Source: DASVFB01 sp963815965
Lineage (GTDB): Bacteria; Actinomycetota; Thermoleophilia; Gaiellales; Gaiellaceae
Assembly (NCBI GenBank): GCA_963815965.1
Contig: CAWFIT010000001.1
Span: forward strand, 310,001 to 374,000
Reading direction: 5' to 3'
Length of the DNA: 64,000 nucleotides
Numbering within the stretch: position 1 is the first letter of the stretch; each line of letters opens with the position of its first letter. The notes below the pieces were generated by a model that did not search any database, was not told the DNA's origin, and was given only the letters and a program-made list of their open reading frames with translations. The translations under genes were made by a program, and so were the position numbers. This document shows positions 22,045 to 30,608 of the stretch, piece by piece.

Positions 22045-22099
22045 AAACCAGGACAACAAGCGCCGGCCTGCGCCCTCGAGGTCTCAGAGAGGAGGAACC

Positions 22100-24463
22100 G
22101 TGAGCCGCATCTTGACGGCGGTCGGCGCGACAATCGCGCTGCTCGCCATCGTCACCCTGGGCGTGACCGCGGCCGCGCCCGGCGCCGGGCAACCGCGCTA
22201 TCTCGACTCGCACGCCTCGGTCAAGGATCGAGTCAAGGACCTGCTTCACCGGATGACTCTTGAGGAGAAGGTCGGTCAGATGGACCAGATCGTCATCGGG
22301 AAGCTGCGAGACCCGACCGCGCCCGCCGACGGCAACTGCAACAACGGCGGCGGAAACAACGACCCGCTGCAGGCGTCCTGCCTCCAGCGTGTCCTGATCG
22401 ACTACAAGACCGGCTCGATCCTGTCCGGCGGGACGGACAACCCGGCCGAGAACACCGGCAAGGGATGGGCCGAGCAGTACAACACGATCCAGCACTACGC
22501 AATCGAGCACTCGAGGTTGCACATCCCGGTCATCTACGGAGTCGACGCCGTGCACGGCTTCGGCCATCCGTTCGAGGCCCCGCTCTTTCCGCATTCGATC
22601 GGCATGGGTGCGACCTGGGACACCGAGCTCGCCGAGGCCGCCGGCGCCTTGACGCGGCAGCAGCTGCTGGCGACCGGAGGCAACTGGAACTTCGCGCCGG
22701 TTCAGGATCTCGCCCGCGACAATCGCTGGGGCCGCTACTACGAGACGTGGGCCGAGCAGCCCGCCCTCGCCGCGGCGCTCGGGGCGGCCAACATCCGCGG
22801 CATGCAGGGAGGCGGCTTCGACTCGCCGCAGGTGGCGGCGACGGTGAAGCACTTCGCCGGCTACTCGGAGTCGATCAACGGGCACGACCGGGTCGAGGCC
22901 CAGCTGCCGATCCGCTACCTGCAGGACGTCTTCCTGCCGTCGTATGCGGGTGGGATCAAGGCAGGCGCCGCCACGGTGATGGTGGACTCCGGCTCGATCA
23001 ACAACATCCCCGCGACCGCGTCGCACTTCCTGCTGACGACGGAGCTGCGCGAGCGGCTCGGCTTCAAGGGTGTGGTGATCAGCGACTACGGCGACGTGCC
23101 TGCGCTGCAGAACACGTACCACGTCGCGGCCGATTTCCCCGGCGCGATCGCCAAGGCCGTGAACGCCGGCGTCGACGTGAGCATGACGCCGTTCGACTAC
23201 GTTGGCTGGAACGCAGGTCTGATCCAGGACGTGCAGAACGGGCTCGTCTCCAAGAAGAGGATCGACGAGTCGGTGCAGAGGATCCTGACGCTCAAGTTCG
23301 AGCTCGGGCTCTTCGATCACCCGTACGTCGACCCGAGCCTCGCAGACGCTGCAGTCCAATCGGGCCGCGACGTGACGCTCAAAGCCGCGCGCGAGTCGAT
23401 CACACTGCTCCGCAACCAGGGCGCGGTCCTGCCGCTTTCGCCATCGGCGAAGCTCGTCGTCACCGGGCCGAGCGCCGACTCGATGACCAACCAGCTCGGC
23501 GGCTGGAGCGTGAGCTGGCAGGGCGTCTTCGGCGCCGGGCACGTCTGCTGCATGGGCCCGCCGGACCAGATCCCGCCGGGCACAACGGTGCTGAAGGGAC
23601 TGCAGGCCGCGGACCCGAACGTGACCTACGCGCCGGACCAGGCGTCGGCGGTCGCGGCGGCGGCCTCGGCCGACGCAGTCGTCGTGGTCGTCGGCGAGAA
23701 GGCCTACGCCGAGGGCCTCGGCGACAACCCGGCCCCGGCGCTCCCCGCCGACCAGAAGGCGCTGATCTCCGCCCTCCAGGCGACGGGCAAGCCGGTGATC
23801 GTCGTGGTGATCGCCGGAAGACCGCTCGGACTCGGCCCGGCGGCAAACACAGCCGCGCTGCTGATGGCGTACCTGCCGGGCACCGAGGGCGGCAAGGCCG
23901 TCGCCGACGTGATCTTCGGACAGGTCAACCCGAGCGGACATTTGCCCGTGACTTGGCCGTCCGACGCCGATTCTGTCGGTGGCGACTTCTGCGGCAACTG
24001 CCCGTCCCCCCTTGGTGACCAGCCGAAGTTCTTCGACCAGCTGGCGGGGACGAACTCCGGTCAGGGGTCGGGCTACAACCCGCGTTGGCCGTTCGGCTTC
24101 GGGCTCTCGTACACGACTTTCAGCACGAGCAACCTCTCGGTAACGAGCTCGGTCTCGAAGCACGACAACGTCACCGTGAAGTTCGACGTCGCGAACAACG
24201 GGCCTCGCGCCGGCGTCGATGTCGTGCCCGTGTACGTCCACCAGCCGGTGAGCGACGTCCTCGTTCCGTCGAGCAGGCTCGTCGGCTTTACGAGGGTGAC
24301 GCTCGACCCGGGCCAGTCGAAGACCGTGCAGGTGTCGTTCCCGGTCTCAGAGCTGGCCGTGACGCCGGCGGACATCGACGGCACAAAGCGCCCCGCTGTC
24401 GAGCCCGGCTCGTACCAGGTTCAGGTCGGTTCGATGACTGCGGACTTCTCGGTCGGGACCTGA
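22100..24463 (+). CDS. Secreted GH3-family beta-glucosidase-like enzyme
   Basis: 787 residues with a GTG start at 22100 behind a strong AGGAGG. The first 30 residues form a signal peptide (ILTAVGATIALLAIVTLGVTA, Ala-rich end). Residues 40-400 are the GH3 barrel: GVDAVHGFGHPFEAPLFPHS, NWNFAPVQDLARDNRWGRYY, VKHFAGY and FKGVVISDYGDV, whose Asp is the nucleophile. The second alpha/beta domain follows (ESITLLRNQGAVLPLS). A C-terminal fibronectin-III-like domain (NNGPRAGVDVVPVYV) closes the protein, as in many exo-acting beta-glucosidases. It probably cleaves oligosaccharides outside the cell. A folded leader RNA lies upstream and a terminator hairpin follows. Confidence 0.92.
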   Translation: MSRILTAVGATIALLAIVTLGVTAAAPGAGQPRYLDSHASVKDRVKDLLHRMTLEEKVGQMDQIVIGKLRDPTAPADGNCNNGGGNNDPLQASCLQRVLIDYKTGSILSGGTDNPAENTGKGWAEQYNTIQHYAIEHSRLHIPVIYGVDAVHGFGHPFEAPLFPHSIGMGATWDTELAEAAGALTRQQLLATGGNWNFAPVQDLARDNRWGRYYETWAEQPALAAALGAANIRGMQGGGFDSPQVAATVKHFAGYSESINGHDRVEAQLPIRYLQDVFLPSYAGGIKAGAATVMVDSGSINNIPATASHFLLTTELRERLGFKGVVISDYGDVPALQNTYHVAADFPGAIAKAVNAGVDVSMTPFDYVGWNAGLIQDVQNGLVSKKRIDESVQRILTLKFELGLFDHPYVDPSLADAAVQSGRDVTLKAARESITLLRNQGAVLPLSPSAKLVVTGPSADSMTNQLGGWSVSWQGVFGAGHVCCMGPPDQIPPGTTVLKGLQAADPNVTYAPDQASAVAAAASADAVVVVVGEKAYAEGLGDNPAPALPADQKALISALQATGKPVIVVVIAGRPLGLGPAANTAALLMAYLPGTEGGKAVADVIFGQVNPSGHLPVTWPSDADSVGGDFCGNCPSPLGDQPKFFDQLAGTNSGQGSGYNPRWPFGFGLSYTTFSTSNLSVTSSVSKHDNVTVKFDVANNGPRAGVDVVPVYVHQPVSDVLVPSSRLVGFTRVTLDPGQSKTVQVSFPVSELAVTPADIDGTKRPAVEPGSYQVQVGSMTADFSVGT

Positions 24464-24472
24464 CCGACCAAG

Positions 24473-24509
24473 GCGCTAGAGGAGGCGGTCGAACCGCTTC
24501 CTCTAGCGC
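24473..24509. terminator. Strong hairpin terminator between GH3 and the cNMP-binding gene
   Basis: GCGCTAGAGGAGGCGGT (24473-24489) pairs with ACCGCTTCCTCTAGCGC (24493-24509). The 17-bp stem has one G-U (or mismatch on the other strand) and a 3-nt loop. It lies 9 nt after the GH3 stop and 18 nt beyond the end of the convergent gene, so it should serve both. No long T-run is present. Confidence 0.8.
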
Positions 24510-24527
24510 TCTGTCGCCTACGGGTAA

Positions 24528-25502
24528 CTATTTGAGCGCCTCTGGCGCGCGCTGGGCTGAAATCTGGGCGAGGTCCGACCTGCCGATCGCGTCGGCACCG
24601 ATGACCGCTACGCGAGACGACCGGACGGCGCGCAAGGTGGCCGTGCGGCGTCCGTCTCCGAGCAGAGCCCGCTCGCCCACGATCGCGCCTGAACCGACCT
24701 CCGCCACGACTTGGCCGTCGATCTCGACGCGGAATATGCCGTCGAGGAGAACGAACAGGTCGCACCCGGGCTCTCCCTGCTCGACGAGCGTCTCACCGCG
24801 TGCTACGCGGCGCCGGACGAGCATCGCGCCCTCGTGGAGAATCGCGGTAGCGAGCCTGCGCTCGAGTTCCGACTCCACGGCGTTCGCGAACGCCGGCGTC
24901 CGCTCGTCTCCCCACGGCGTGCCTTCGCCGAGCTCGAACTCGACCGCGCCGAAGACGTCGACGAGCACGCCGTCGGCGTCGTAGAGCGAGTGACGCGGAA
25001 ATGGGCTCGCCGCGACAAGCCTCGTCTCGGTCGTTCCGTCCGCGCGCATCAGAAGCTCGAGCGTCGTCCATGCCGAGACGGCGCCGACGTGGAAGTACGG
25101 CCGGCCGGCGACGGGCCGGGGCGCCGGCCAGCCGATGCGCCCGCCGACGGTCTGCGTGAACCGAACCCAGCCGTCGCCGAGCTCGGGCTCGGGCTGGATC
25201 GCCGGGAACTCCACGGCGGGAAAGGAGACCTGCTGCGCCTCGAGTTCGGGGCCGTCGCCGATCAGGCCTCTGCCCGTCTGGCCGTAGTCGACGATCTCGT
25301 CGTCGTCGACCTCGATCCAGGCGCGAAGCTCGTTGGCCTCGCGGAAGGCATCCTGGCGGCGAAGCTCGTCGAGGTCGGGGACGACGTCAGGCGGCGGTGC
25401 GTCGTAGTGCGCAACTGCGAGCTCGAGTGGGATGACGCCGATACGGTCGAGCGCCTCGAACGGCAGCCACGTGATCGCCACTGCAGAGGCGTCGATGCGC
25501 AT
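24528..25502 (-). CDS. Cyclic-nucleotide-binding-domain protein with unknown N-terminal region
   Basis: About 324 residues. The last 110 form a cNMP-binding beta-roll: LVRRRVARGETLVEQGEPG, CDLFVLLDGIFRVEIDGQVV, GAIVGERALLGDGRRTATLRA (phosphate-binding cassette) and SSRVAVIGADA. No helix-turn-helix follows, so it is not a CRP-type regulator. Residues 1-210 (ITWLPFEALDRIGVIPLELA and PYFHVGAVSAWTTLELLMR) match no domain I can name. The start at 25502 is favoured because a TATTGT box lies 8 nt upstream, as in leaderless transcripts. An alternative GTG at 25529 adds nine residues. It is a plausible effector of the cyclase proteins in this window, but no direct link is visible. Confidence 0.75.
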   Translation of the reverse strand: MRIDASAVAITWLPFEALDRIGVIPLELAVAHYDAPPPDVVPDLDELRRQDAFREANELRAWIEVDDDEIVDYGQTGRGLIGDGPELEAQQVSFPAVEFPAIQPEPELGDGWVRFTQTVGGRIGWPAPRPVAGRPYFHVGAVSAWTTLELLMRADGTTETRLVAASPFPRHSLYDADGVLVDVFGAVEFELGEGTPWGDERTPAFANAVESELERRLATAILHEGAMLVRRRVARGETLVEQGEPGCDLFVLLDGIFRVEIDGQVVAEVGSGAIVGERALLGDGRRTATLRAVRSSRVAVIGADAIGRSDLAQISAQRAPEALK

Positions 25503-25730
25503 CGCGCCAAACAATACGGGCGACGTCACGGGATGGACACCACTCGATCACCGAGCCGACGCCCACACGTCGTCACGCACCGAATACGGTGATCACGACC
25601 CTCACATGCGTACTCCTGCATGGGGCTAGACCGGGGGAGAACATCGCGCTCGAGCTTGCCCGGCACGTCGGCCGCCCGGCGGGCTCGAGCGTGATCTACA
25701 TCGTCGAAAAGAACTACGCTCGTAGGCGGG

Positions 25731-26228
25731 ATGGACGTCTATCTCGTTCGCCATGCGATCGGGGCAACGCGCGACTCGACGCAATGGCCCGACGACTCCG
25801 AGCGCCCGCTCACGCCCGAGGGAGAGGCGCGATTCCGCAAGGCCGCCCGAGGTCTGCGCCGAGTCGCACCGCGAGTCGACGTCGTGCTCGCGAGCCCATA
25901 CGTACGAGCGTGGCAGACGGCGGAGATCCTCGAACGCGAGGCCGGCTGGCCTGCGCCCGAGCGCGCGTCGGAGCTCGAGGCGACGCGGGCCGCCGCCGAC
26001 GCCGTCGAGTTGCTTCGCCGCCGCGCGTCGAACTCGGTCGCCCTGGTCGGCCACGAGCCGTGCCTGTCCGGTCTCGCATCGCTCCTTCTCGCTGGCGACG
26101 AACACGCCGTCGCGATCGAGCTCAAGAAGGGCGCCGTCGTGTTCCTCACGGTGAACCCCGAAGTCAGGCCCGGGTCGGCGTTCCTGCGCTGGAACGCGAC
26201 CCCGAAGATCCTCCGCGCACTCGCGTAG
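25731..26228 (+). CDS. sixA: SixA-type phosphohistidine phosphatase
   Basis: 165 residues of the histidine phosphatase superfamily. MDVYLVRHAIG at the N-terminus has the catalytic RH pair (Arg7, His8). LASPYVRAWQTAEIL carries the second conserved Arg, and VALVGHEPCLSGLAS the second His. The short length without the extra helical cap fits SixA, which removes phosphate from phosphohistidine proteins. No histidine-kinase phosphorelay gene is nearby, so the target is unknown. The 200 bp upstream contain no gene. TACGCT at 10 nt before the ATG could be a -10 box. Confidence 0.82.
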   Translation: MDVYLVRHAIGATRDSTQWPDDSERPLTPEGEARFRKAARGLRRVAPRVDVVLASPYVRAWQTAEILEREAGWPAPERASELEATRAAADAVELLRRRASNSVALVGHEPCLSGLASLLLAGDEHAVAIELKKGAVVFLTVNPEVRPGSAFLRWNATPKILRALA

Positions 26229-26232
26229 CGGA

Positions 26233-26259
26233 TGTCGAGAATGATCCGCGTGCTCCGTT
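26233..26259 (+). promoter_or_regulatory. Candidate ECF42-type promoter of the DGPF/sigma operon
   Basis: TGTCGA at 26233-26238, then 17 nt, then CGTT at 26256-26259, 50 nt before the DGPF-protein start. As I recall, published work on the ECF42 group reports TGTCGA in the -35 and CG(A/T)C in the -10 as target motif; the -35 here is exact and the -10 matches three of four. This suggests that the sigma factor encoded downstream controls its own operon. Confidence 0.5.
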
Positions 26260-26308
26260 CTTATCGTGACCGTGCCCGGATCGGGGCACACAAAGACGAA
26301 GGAGTGAG

Positions 26309-26749
26309 ATGACCAGATACCTGTTGGTGGTCAATTTCGAGGGAGGCGTCGTCGATACGCCGATGGAGGAGTGGAAGCCGGAGGAGATCACGGCGCACCT
26401 CGACTACTACAAGGCGCTGCACGAGTCGCTTGTCGAGAGCGGCGAGCTCGTCCAGTCCGAGGTTCTGGCCGGGCCTGACCTGGCGAAGATCGTGACCTCC
26501 GACGGAACCGCGCCCGTCGTCACCGACGGTCCGTTCCAGGAGTTCAAGGAGTGGTTGGCCGGCTACCAGATCGTCGACGTGGAGTCGGAGGAGCGCGCGA
26601 TCGAGATCGCGGCGAAGCTCTCGGCCGTGCCGGGGCCTGACGGCGTGGCGACGGAGCAGCCGATCCAGGTACGGCAGGTGATGGACAGCTCGCCTCGCAC
26701 CGTCGACGAGATGGAGTCGTGGCTTCAAACGGCAGTCGGCGAGCGCTGA
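26309..26749 (+). CDS. DGPF-motif YCII-related protein (ECF42 partner)
   Basis: 146 residues. RYLLVVNFEGG at the start, a central DGTAPVVTDGPFQEFKEW and GYQIVDVESEERAIEIAAKL are typical of the YCII-related fold. The DGPF tetrapeptide marks the group that travels with ECF42 sigma factors. Its biochemical role is unknown. The start has a strong GAAGGAGTGAG ribosome-binding site. The sigma gene begins 31 bp before this gene ends, so the two are translationally linked. Confidence 0.85.
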   Translation: MTRYLLVVNFEGGVVDTPMEEWKPEEITAHLDYYKALHESLVESGELVQSEVLAGPDLAKIVTSDGTAPVVTDGPFQEFKEWLAGYQIVDVESEERAIEIAAKLSAVPGPDGVATEQPIQVRQVMDSSPRTVDEMESWLQTAVGER

Positions 26750-27981
26750 ACGCGCCGCACGATGTCGAGGACCTGCTGCGCGAGCTCGCGCCGCAGGTCC
26801 TCGGTCTGCTCGCGCGCAGGACCGGCGACTTCGACGTTGCAGAGGACGCCGTCCAGGAGGCGCTGCTCGCGGCAGCCGTGCACTGGCCGCGCGAAGGCGT
26901 CCCCGCCGAACCGCGCGGCTGGCTGATTCAAACCGCCACGAGGCGGCTGATCGACCAGTGGCGAAGCGACCGGTCGCGTAAAGCGCGCGAGAACCTCGCG
27001 CTGCTTCAGGAGGCGCCGGCGCGCGTGGTCTCGGATCGGGACGACACGTTGACCGTCTTCTTCATGTGCTGCCACCCGGCGCTGACGCCTGCGTCGGCGA
27101 TCGCCCTAACGTTGCGTGCGGTCGGCGGGCTCAGCACGGCCGAGATCGCGAACGCGTTCCTCGTCGGAGAGACGACGTTGGCGCAGCGAATCTCGAGAGC
27201 CAAGCAGAGCATCAAGGCGTCGGGCGTTCCGTTCCAGATGCCGACGCCCGACGAGCAGGCGACGAGGCTGCGCACTGTGCTCCACGTCCTGTACCTCATC
27301 TTCAACGAGGGGTATACGAGCAGCACAGGCCGCGAGCTGCAGCGCACCGAGTTGTCGGACGAGGCGATCCGTTTGACCAGGTTGGTGCACAGCCTGCTTC
27401 CCGACGACAGCGAGGTCACCGGTCTGCTCGCGCTCATGCTGCTCATCGACGCCAGACGTCCGGCGCGAACCGACGCCGCGGGAGAGCTGATCCCGCTGGC
27501 CAAGCAGGATCGAACGCTTTGGGATCAAGCGCTCATCGCCGAGGGAATCGCGTTGACCGACCACGCGGTGACCGGCGGGCCGGTCGGCGAGTACAAGCTC
27601 CAGGCCGCGATCGCAGCACTCCATGATCGCGCAGGGCACGCCGACGACACTGACTGGCCGCAGATCCTCGCCCTCTACGGCTTGCTCGAGCAGATCACCG
27701 GCAACCCGGTCGTCACGCTCAACCGGGCGGTCGCGGCCGCCATGGCCGACGGCCCGTCAGCGGGACTGGCCGTGCTCGACACCGTCGACGAGCGACTGGC
27801 CGGTCACTACCGCCTCGATGCCGTGCGCGCGCACCTGCTGGAGATGGCTGGTGACACACAGGGCGCGCTCGAGCACTACCGCGCAGCGGCCGGACGGACG
27901 ACGAGCCTGCCCGAGCAGCACTACCTGGCCAAGCAGGCCGCGCGCCTCAACAGCGAGCCTGTGCGAGGCTTCGGGCCGTGA
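26719..27981 (+). CDS. ECF42-group RNA polymerase sigma factor with C-terminal TPR-like domain
   Basis: 420 residues. The N-terminal sigma-2 region (VAEDAVQEALLAAAVHWP, PRGWLIQTATRRLIDQWR) binds core polymerase and the -10 element. The sigma-4 region (ALTLRAVGGLSTAEIANAFL, TTLAQRISRAKQSI) reads the -35. After residue 200 comes a long helical extension: YLIFNEGYTSS, LIPLAKQDRTLWD and VVTLNRAVAAAM, the conserved C-terminal domain of ECF42 proteins. The group has no anti-sigma factor; the extension is required for activity. The start is GTG with GGAG at a short distance. Its stop overlaps the next gene as GTGA, so the sigma factor is coupled to an alcohol dehydrogenase, which hints at its regulon. 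Confidence 0.9.
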   Translation: MASNGSRRALNAPHDVEDLLRELAPQVLGLLARRTGDFDVAEDAVQEALLAAAVHWPREGVPAEPRGWLIQTATRRLIDQWRSDRSRKARENLALLQEAPARVVSDRDDTLTVFFMCCHPALTPASAIALTLRAVGGLSTAEIANAFLVGETTLAQRISRAKQSIKASGVPFQMPTPDEQATRLRTVLHVLYLIFNEGYTSSTGRELQRTELSDEAIRLTRLVHSLLPDDSEVTGLLALMLLIDARRPARTDAAGELIPLAKQDRTLWDQALIAEGIALTDHAVTGGPVGEYKLQAAIAALHDRAGHADDTDWPQILALYGLLEQITGNPVVTLNRAVAAAMADGPSAGLAVLDTVDERLAGHYRLDAVRAHLLEMAGDTQGALEHYRAAAGRTTSLPEQHYLAKQAARLNSEPVRGFGP

Positions 27982-29084
27982 GGATCCGCGCCGCCGTCCT
28001 CGAGGAGTTCGGCTCACCGCTCGTCGTGCAGGAGGTGGAGCTCGCCGAGCCGCGCGCAGGCGAGGTGCTCGTTCGCCTACGTGCGTGCGGCGTCTGCCAC
28101 ACGGATCTCTACACGGCTTCCGGCGCCGATCCCTCCGGCTACGCGCCGACCGTTCTCGGACACGAGGGCGCCGGCGTCGTCGAGCAGGTCGGCCCGGACG
28201 TCACCTCACTGGCAGCCGGCGATCACGTTGTCACCCTCTTCTCGCCCCAGTGCCGCGAGTGCGTTCACTGCCGCAGCGACCGAACGAACCTCTGCCTGGC
28301 CATCCGCGAGCAGCAGAACAAGGGCTACCTGCCCGACGGGACGACACGGCTCGAGCGGAACGGCGACTCGATCCGTCACTTCATGGGGACGTCCACGTTC
28401 GCGGAATACACGGTCATGCCGGAGATCGCGCTGGCGAAGATCAACCCCGACGCGCCTCTCGAGCACGCATGTCTCTTCGCGTGCGGCCTCTCGACCGGGC
28501 TAGGCGCGGCGATGAACACGGCGAAGGTCGAGCCTGGGTCGACGTGCGTCGTCTTCGGCGCCGGCATGGTCGGTCTCGGCGCCGTCGCCGGATGCCGCCT
28601 CCGCGGCGCCGAACGCATCGTTTCAGTCGACCTTTCACCCGAACGCCTCGAACTCGCGCGCGCACACGGCGCGACCGACACGCTCGTCGCCGGACCGGAT
28701 GTCGTCGACGAGATCGTCGCCATGACGGACGGCTTCGGCGCCGACTACACGTTCGAGGCGACCGGAAACGTGACTGTGATGCGACAGGCGGTCGAGGCCG
28801 CGCGCATGGGCTGGGGCCTGTGCACCGTCGCAGGCGTCGCCGGCAAAGGTGAGACTCTCGACATCGTGCCGCGTTTCCTCATCACCGGCCGTCGCGTCGC
28901 CGGCTCGTCGTTCGGCGGCGTCAAGGGCCGCGACCAGGTGCCCGAGTTCGTCGAACTCGCTCTCGCCGGCGAGATCGACGTCGCCTCGTTCGTCTCGCAC
29001 CGCATCACGCTCGACGACGTGAACCGGGGGTTCGAATTGATGGAGGCACAGGACGGCATCCGGAGCGTGATCGAGTTCGCATGA
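27978..29084 (+). CDS. Class III-type zinc alcohol dehydrogenase (S-hydroxymethyl-thiol / formaldehyde dehydrogenase)
   Basis: 368 residues. Catalytic zinc ligands are Cys40 (ACGVCHTD), His62 (GHEGAG) and the Cys in LFACGLSTG. Cys92, 95, 98 and 106 form the structural zinc site. Class III features include QQNKGYLPDGTTRL, IRHFMGTSTFAEYTV and GGVKGRDQVPEF. VFGAGMVGLGAVAG binds NAD. Such enzymes oxidise the spontaneous adduct of formaldehyde with glutathione or mycothiol. Which thiol applies here is not visible. It overlaps the sigma gene (GTGA) and the MBL gene (ATGA), forming one translation-coupled operon. Confidence 0.87.
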   Translation: MRIRAAVLEEFGSPLVVQEVELAEPRAGEVLVRLRACGVCHTDLYTASGADPSGYAPTVLGHEGAGVVEQVGPDVTSLAAGDHVVTLFSPQCRECVHCRSDRTNLCLAIREQQNKGYLPDGTTRLERNGDSIRHFMGTSTFAEYTVMPEIALAKINPDAPLEHACLFACGLSTGLGAAMNTAKVEPGSTCVVFGAGMVGLGAVAGCRLRGAERIVSVDLSPERLELARAHGATDTLVAGPDVVDEIVAMTDGFGADYTFEATGNVTVMRQAVEAARMGWGLCTVAGVAGKGETLDIVPRFLITGRRVAGSSFGGVKGRDQVPEFVELALAGEIDVASFVSHRITLDDVNRGFELMEAQDGIRSVIEFA

Positions 29085-29809
29085 TCGTCGAGCGCGTCGA
29101 GCACCCGCAGTGGCTGTCGAACGCTTACCTCGTCGCGGACGGGCCAGGCGGCAGCGGCTTCTTCATCGACGGGAACGGCCTGACGGAGGAGCTCGAGCGG
29201 CGTGCCGAGCAGGAGGGCATCACGATCACGCACGTGCTCTGCACGCACGGCCACGGCGACCACATCGTCGGCGTCGAGGAACTGGCGGCGCGGCACGGCG
29301 TGCCGCTTCTTGCGCATGCAGCGACTCCTGTTCGCGCCGACGCGCGGCTCGCCGACGGCGACACCATCGAGAGCGGCGGGCTCGAGGTGCGCGCGCTGTA
29401 CACGCCCGGTCACTGCGACGACCACCTCGCATTCCTCGTCGACGGCACGCATTGCTTCACGGCGGACGTCCTCTTCCGCGGGACGGTCGGCGGCACATCC
29501 GGTCCCGACGGCGACCTCGGCAAGCTCAAGCACTCGATCCTCGACGTCCTGCTCCCCCTCGATCCCGAAACGCAGGTGTTCCCAGGGCACCGCGAGGAAA
29601 CGACGATCGCCGACGAGCGGCGCTCAAACCCCTTCATCCGCGCCTGGCTCGACGGCGAAGGGCTCGGCGACGAGGCGTGCCTTGTCAACGGCGAGGGCGC
29701 GGCGCTCCTGCTCTGGGCCGACGACTACGACGGCGGCCACAAGGCGCTCGTGCGATTCGGCTCCGGGGAGGAGGCGATCGTCGGCGGCTCGCGCGTCGTG
29801 CGCCTCTAG
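29081..29809 (+). CDS. MBL-fold hydrolase next to the class III dehydrogenase
   Basis: 242 residues. CTHGHGDHIVG is the classical HxHxDH metal motif. PGHCDDHLAFL, CFTADVLFRG and FPGHREETTI supply the remaining metal ligands, as in glyoxalase-II-like enzymes. In mycobacteria a similar gene lies beside mycothiol-dependent formaldehyde dehydrogenase, so hydrolysis of an S-formyl or related thioester is a fair guess. ATGA overlap with the upstream gene supports a joint role. Confidence 0.85.
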   Translation: MIVERVEHPQWLSNAYLVADGPGGSGFFIDGNGLTEELERRAEQEGITITHVLCTHGHGDHIVGVEELAARHGVPLLAHAATPVRADARLADGDTIESGGLEVRALYTPGHCDDHLAFLVDGTHCFTADVLFRGTVGGTSGPDGDLGKLKHSILDVLLPLDPETQVFPGHREETTIADERRSNPFIRAWLDGEGLGDEACLVNGEGAALLLWADDYDGGHKALVRFGSGEEAIVGGSRVVRL

Positions 29810-29818
29810 CCCCGTACC

Positions 29819-30592
29819 GTGAGCAATCGGCTCGACGGCAAGGTCTGCGTGATCACCGGCGCGGCGGGCGGCATGGGCCGCGAGGCGGTCCTCCTCTTCT
29901 GCGCCGAGGGCGCCAAGGTCTGTGTCGCGGACGTCGACGGCGAGGCGGCCGAGCGCACCGCAGCCGACGCCGATGGCGACGCGTTCGCCGTCCAGGTCGA
30001 CGTCGCCGACGAGGCGGGTGTGCAGGCGATGTACGCGGATACGGCCGAACGCTACGGCGGCATCGACGTCCTCTACAACAACGCCGGCATCTCGCCGGCG
30101 GACGACAACTCGATTCTCGAGACGGAGCTCGACGCGTGGGAGCACGTGCAGGCTGTCAATACGCGCGGTGTGTTCCTCTGCTGCAAGCACGGGATCCCCC
30201 ACCTGCTGGAACGCAGGGGCGGCTCGGTCATCAACGTCGCGTCCATCGCAGCGCTCGTAGGTGCGGCCACGTCGCAGATCTCCTACACGGCATCGAAGGG
30301 TGCTGTGGTTTCCCTCAGCCGCGAGCTCGCGGTGCAGTTCGCGCGGCAAGGGATTCGCGTGAACGCGCTTTGCCCCGGCCCGGTCGAGACGCCGTTGCTG
30401 CTTCGGATCCTCGGGAACGATCCCGCAGCCTTCGAGCGCCGCCGGATTCACATACCCGTCGGCCGGCTCGCGAAGCCGAGGGAGATCGTGAACGCCGCGC
30501 TCTTCCTTGCCAGCGACGAGTCGTCTTATGTGAACGGGGCGACGTTCGTCGTGGACGGCGGGATCACGGCTGCGTACGTGACTCCTGAGTGA
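29819..30592 (+). CDS. SDR-family oxidoreductase (copy 1 of 2)
   Basis: 257 residues of classical short-chain dehydrogenase type. VITGAAGGMGRE is the NAD(P)-binding loop, VLYNNAGIS the NAG motif, and SYTASKGAV holds the catalytic Tyr and Lys. VNGATFVVDGGIT is the usual C-terminal motif. DVDG after the second strand suggests NAD preference. The substrate is unknown. It follows the MBL gene by 9 bp and ends the ECF42 operon. A copy about 90% identical in protein sequence lies at 43724-44494, in the same orientation, after an aldehyde dehydrogenase. Confidence 0.88.
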   Translation: MSNRLDGKVCVITGAAGGMGREAVLLFCAEGAKVCVADVDGEAAERTAADADGDAFAVQVDVADEAGVQAMYADTAERYGGIDVLYNNAGISPADDNSILETELDAWEHVQAVNTRGVFLCCKHGIPHLLERRGGSVINVASIAALVGAATSQISYTASKGAVVSLSRELAVQFARQGIRVNALCPGPVETPLLLRILGNDPAAFERRRIHIPVGRLAKPREIVNAALFLASDESSYVNGATFVVDGGITAAYVTPE

Positions 30593-30608
30593 ACAGCCTC
30601 GAGCGCCT

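Noticed and set aside
21920..24241. 773-codon minus-strand open frame opposite GH3
   Set aside because: The plus strand has a complete signal peptide, GH3 catalytic motifs and a Shine-Dalgarno; the minus frame has none.
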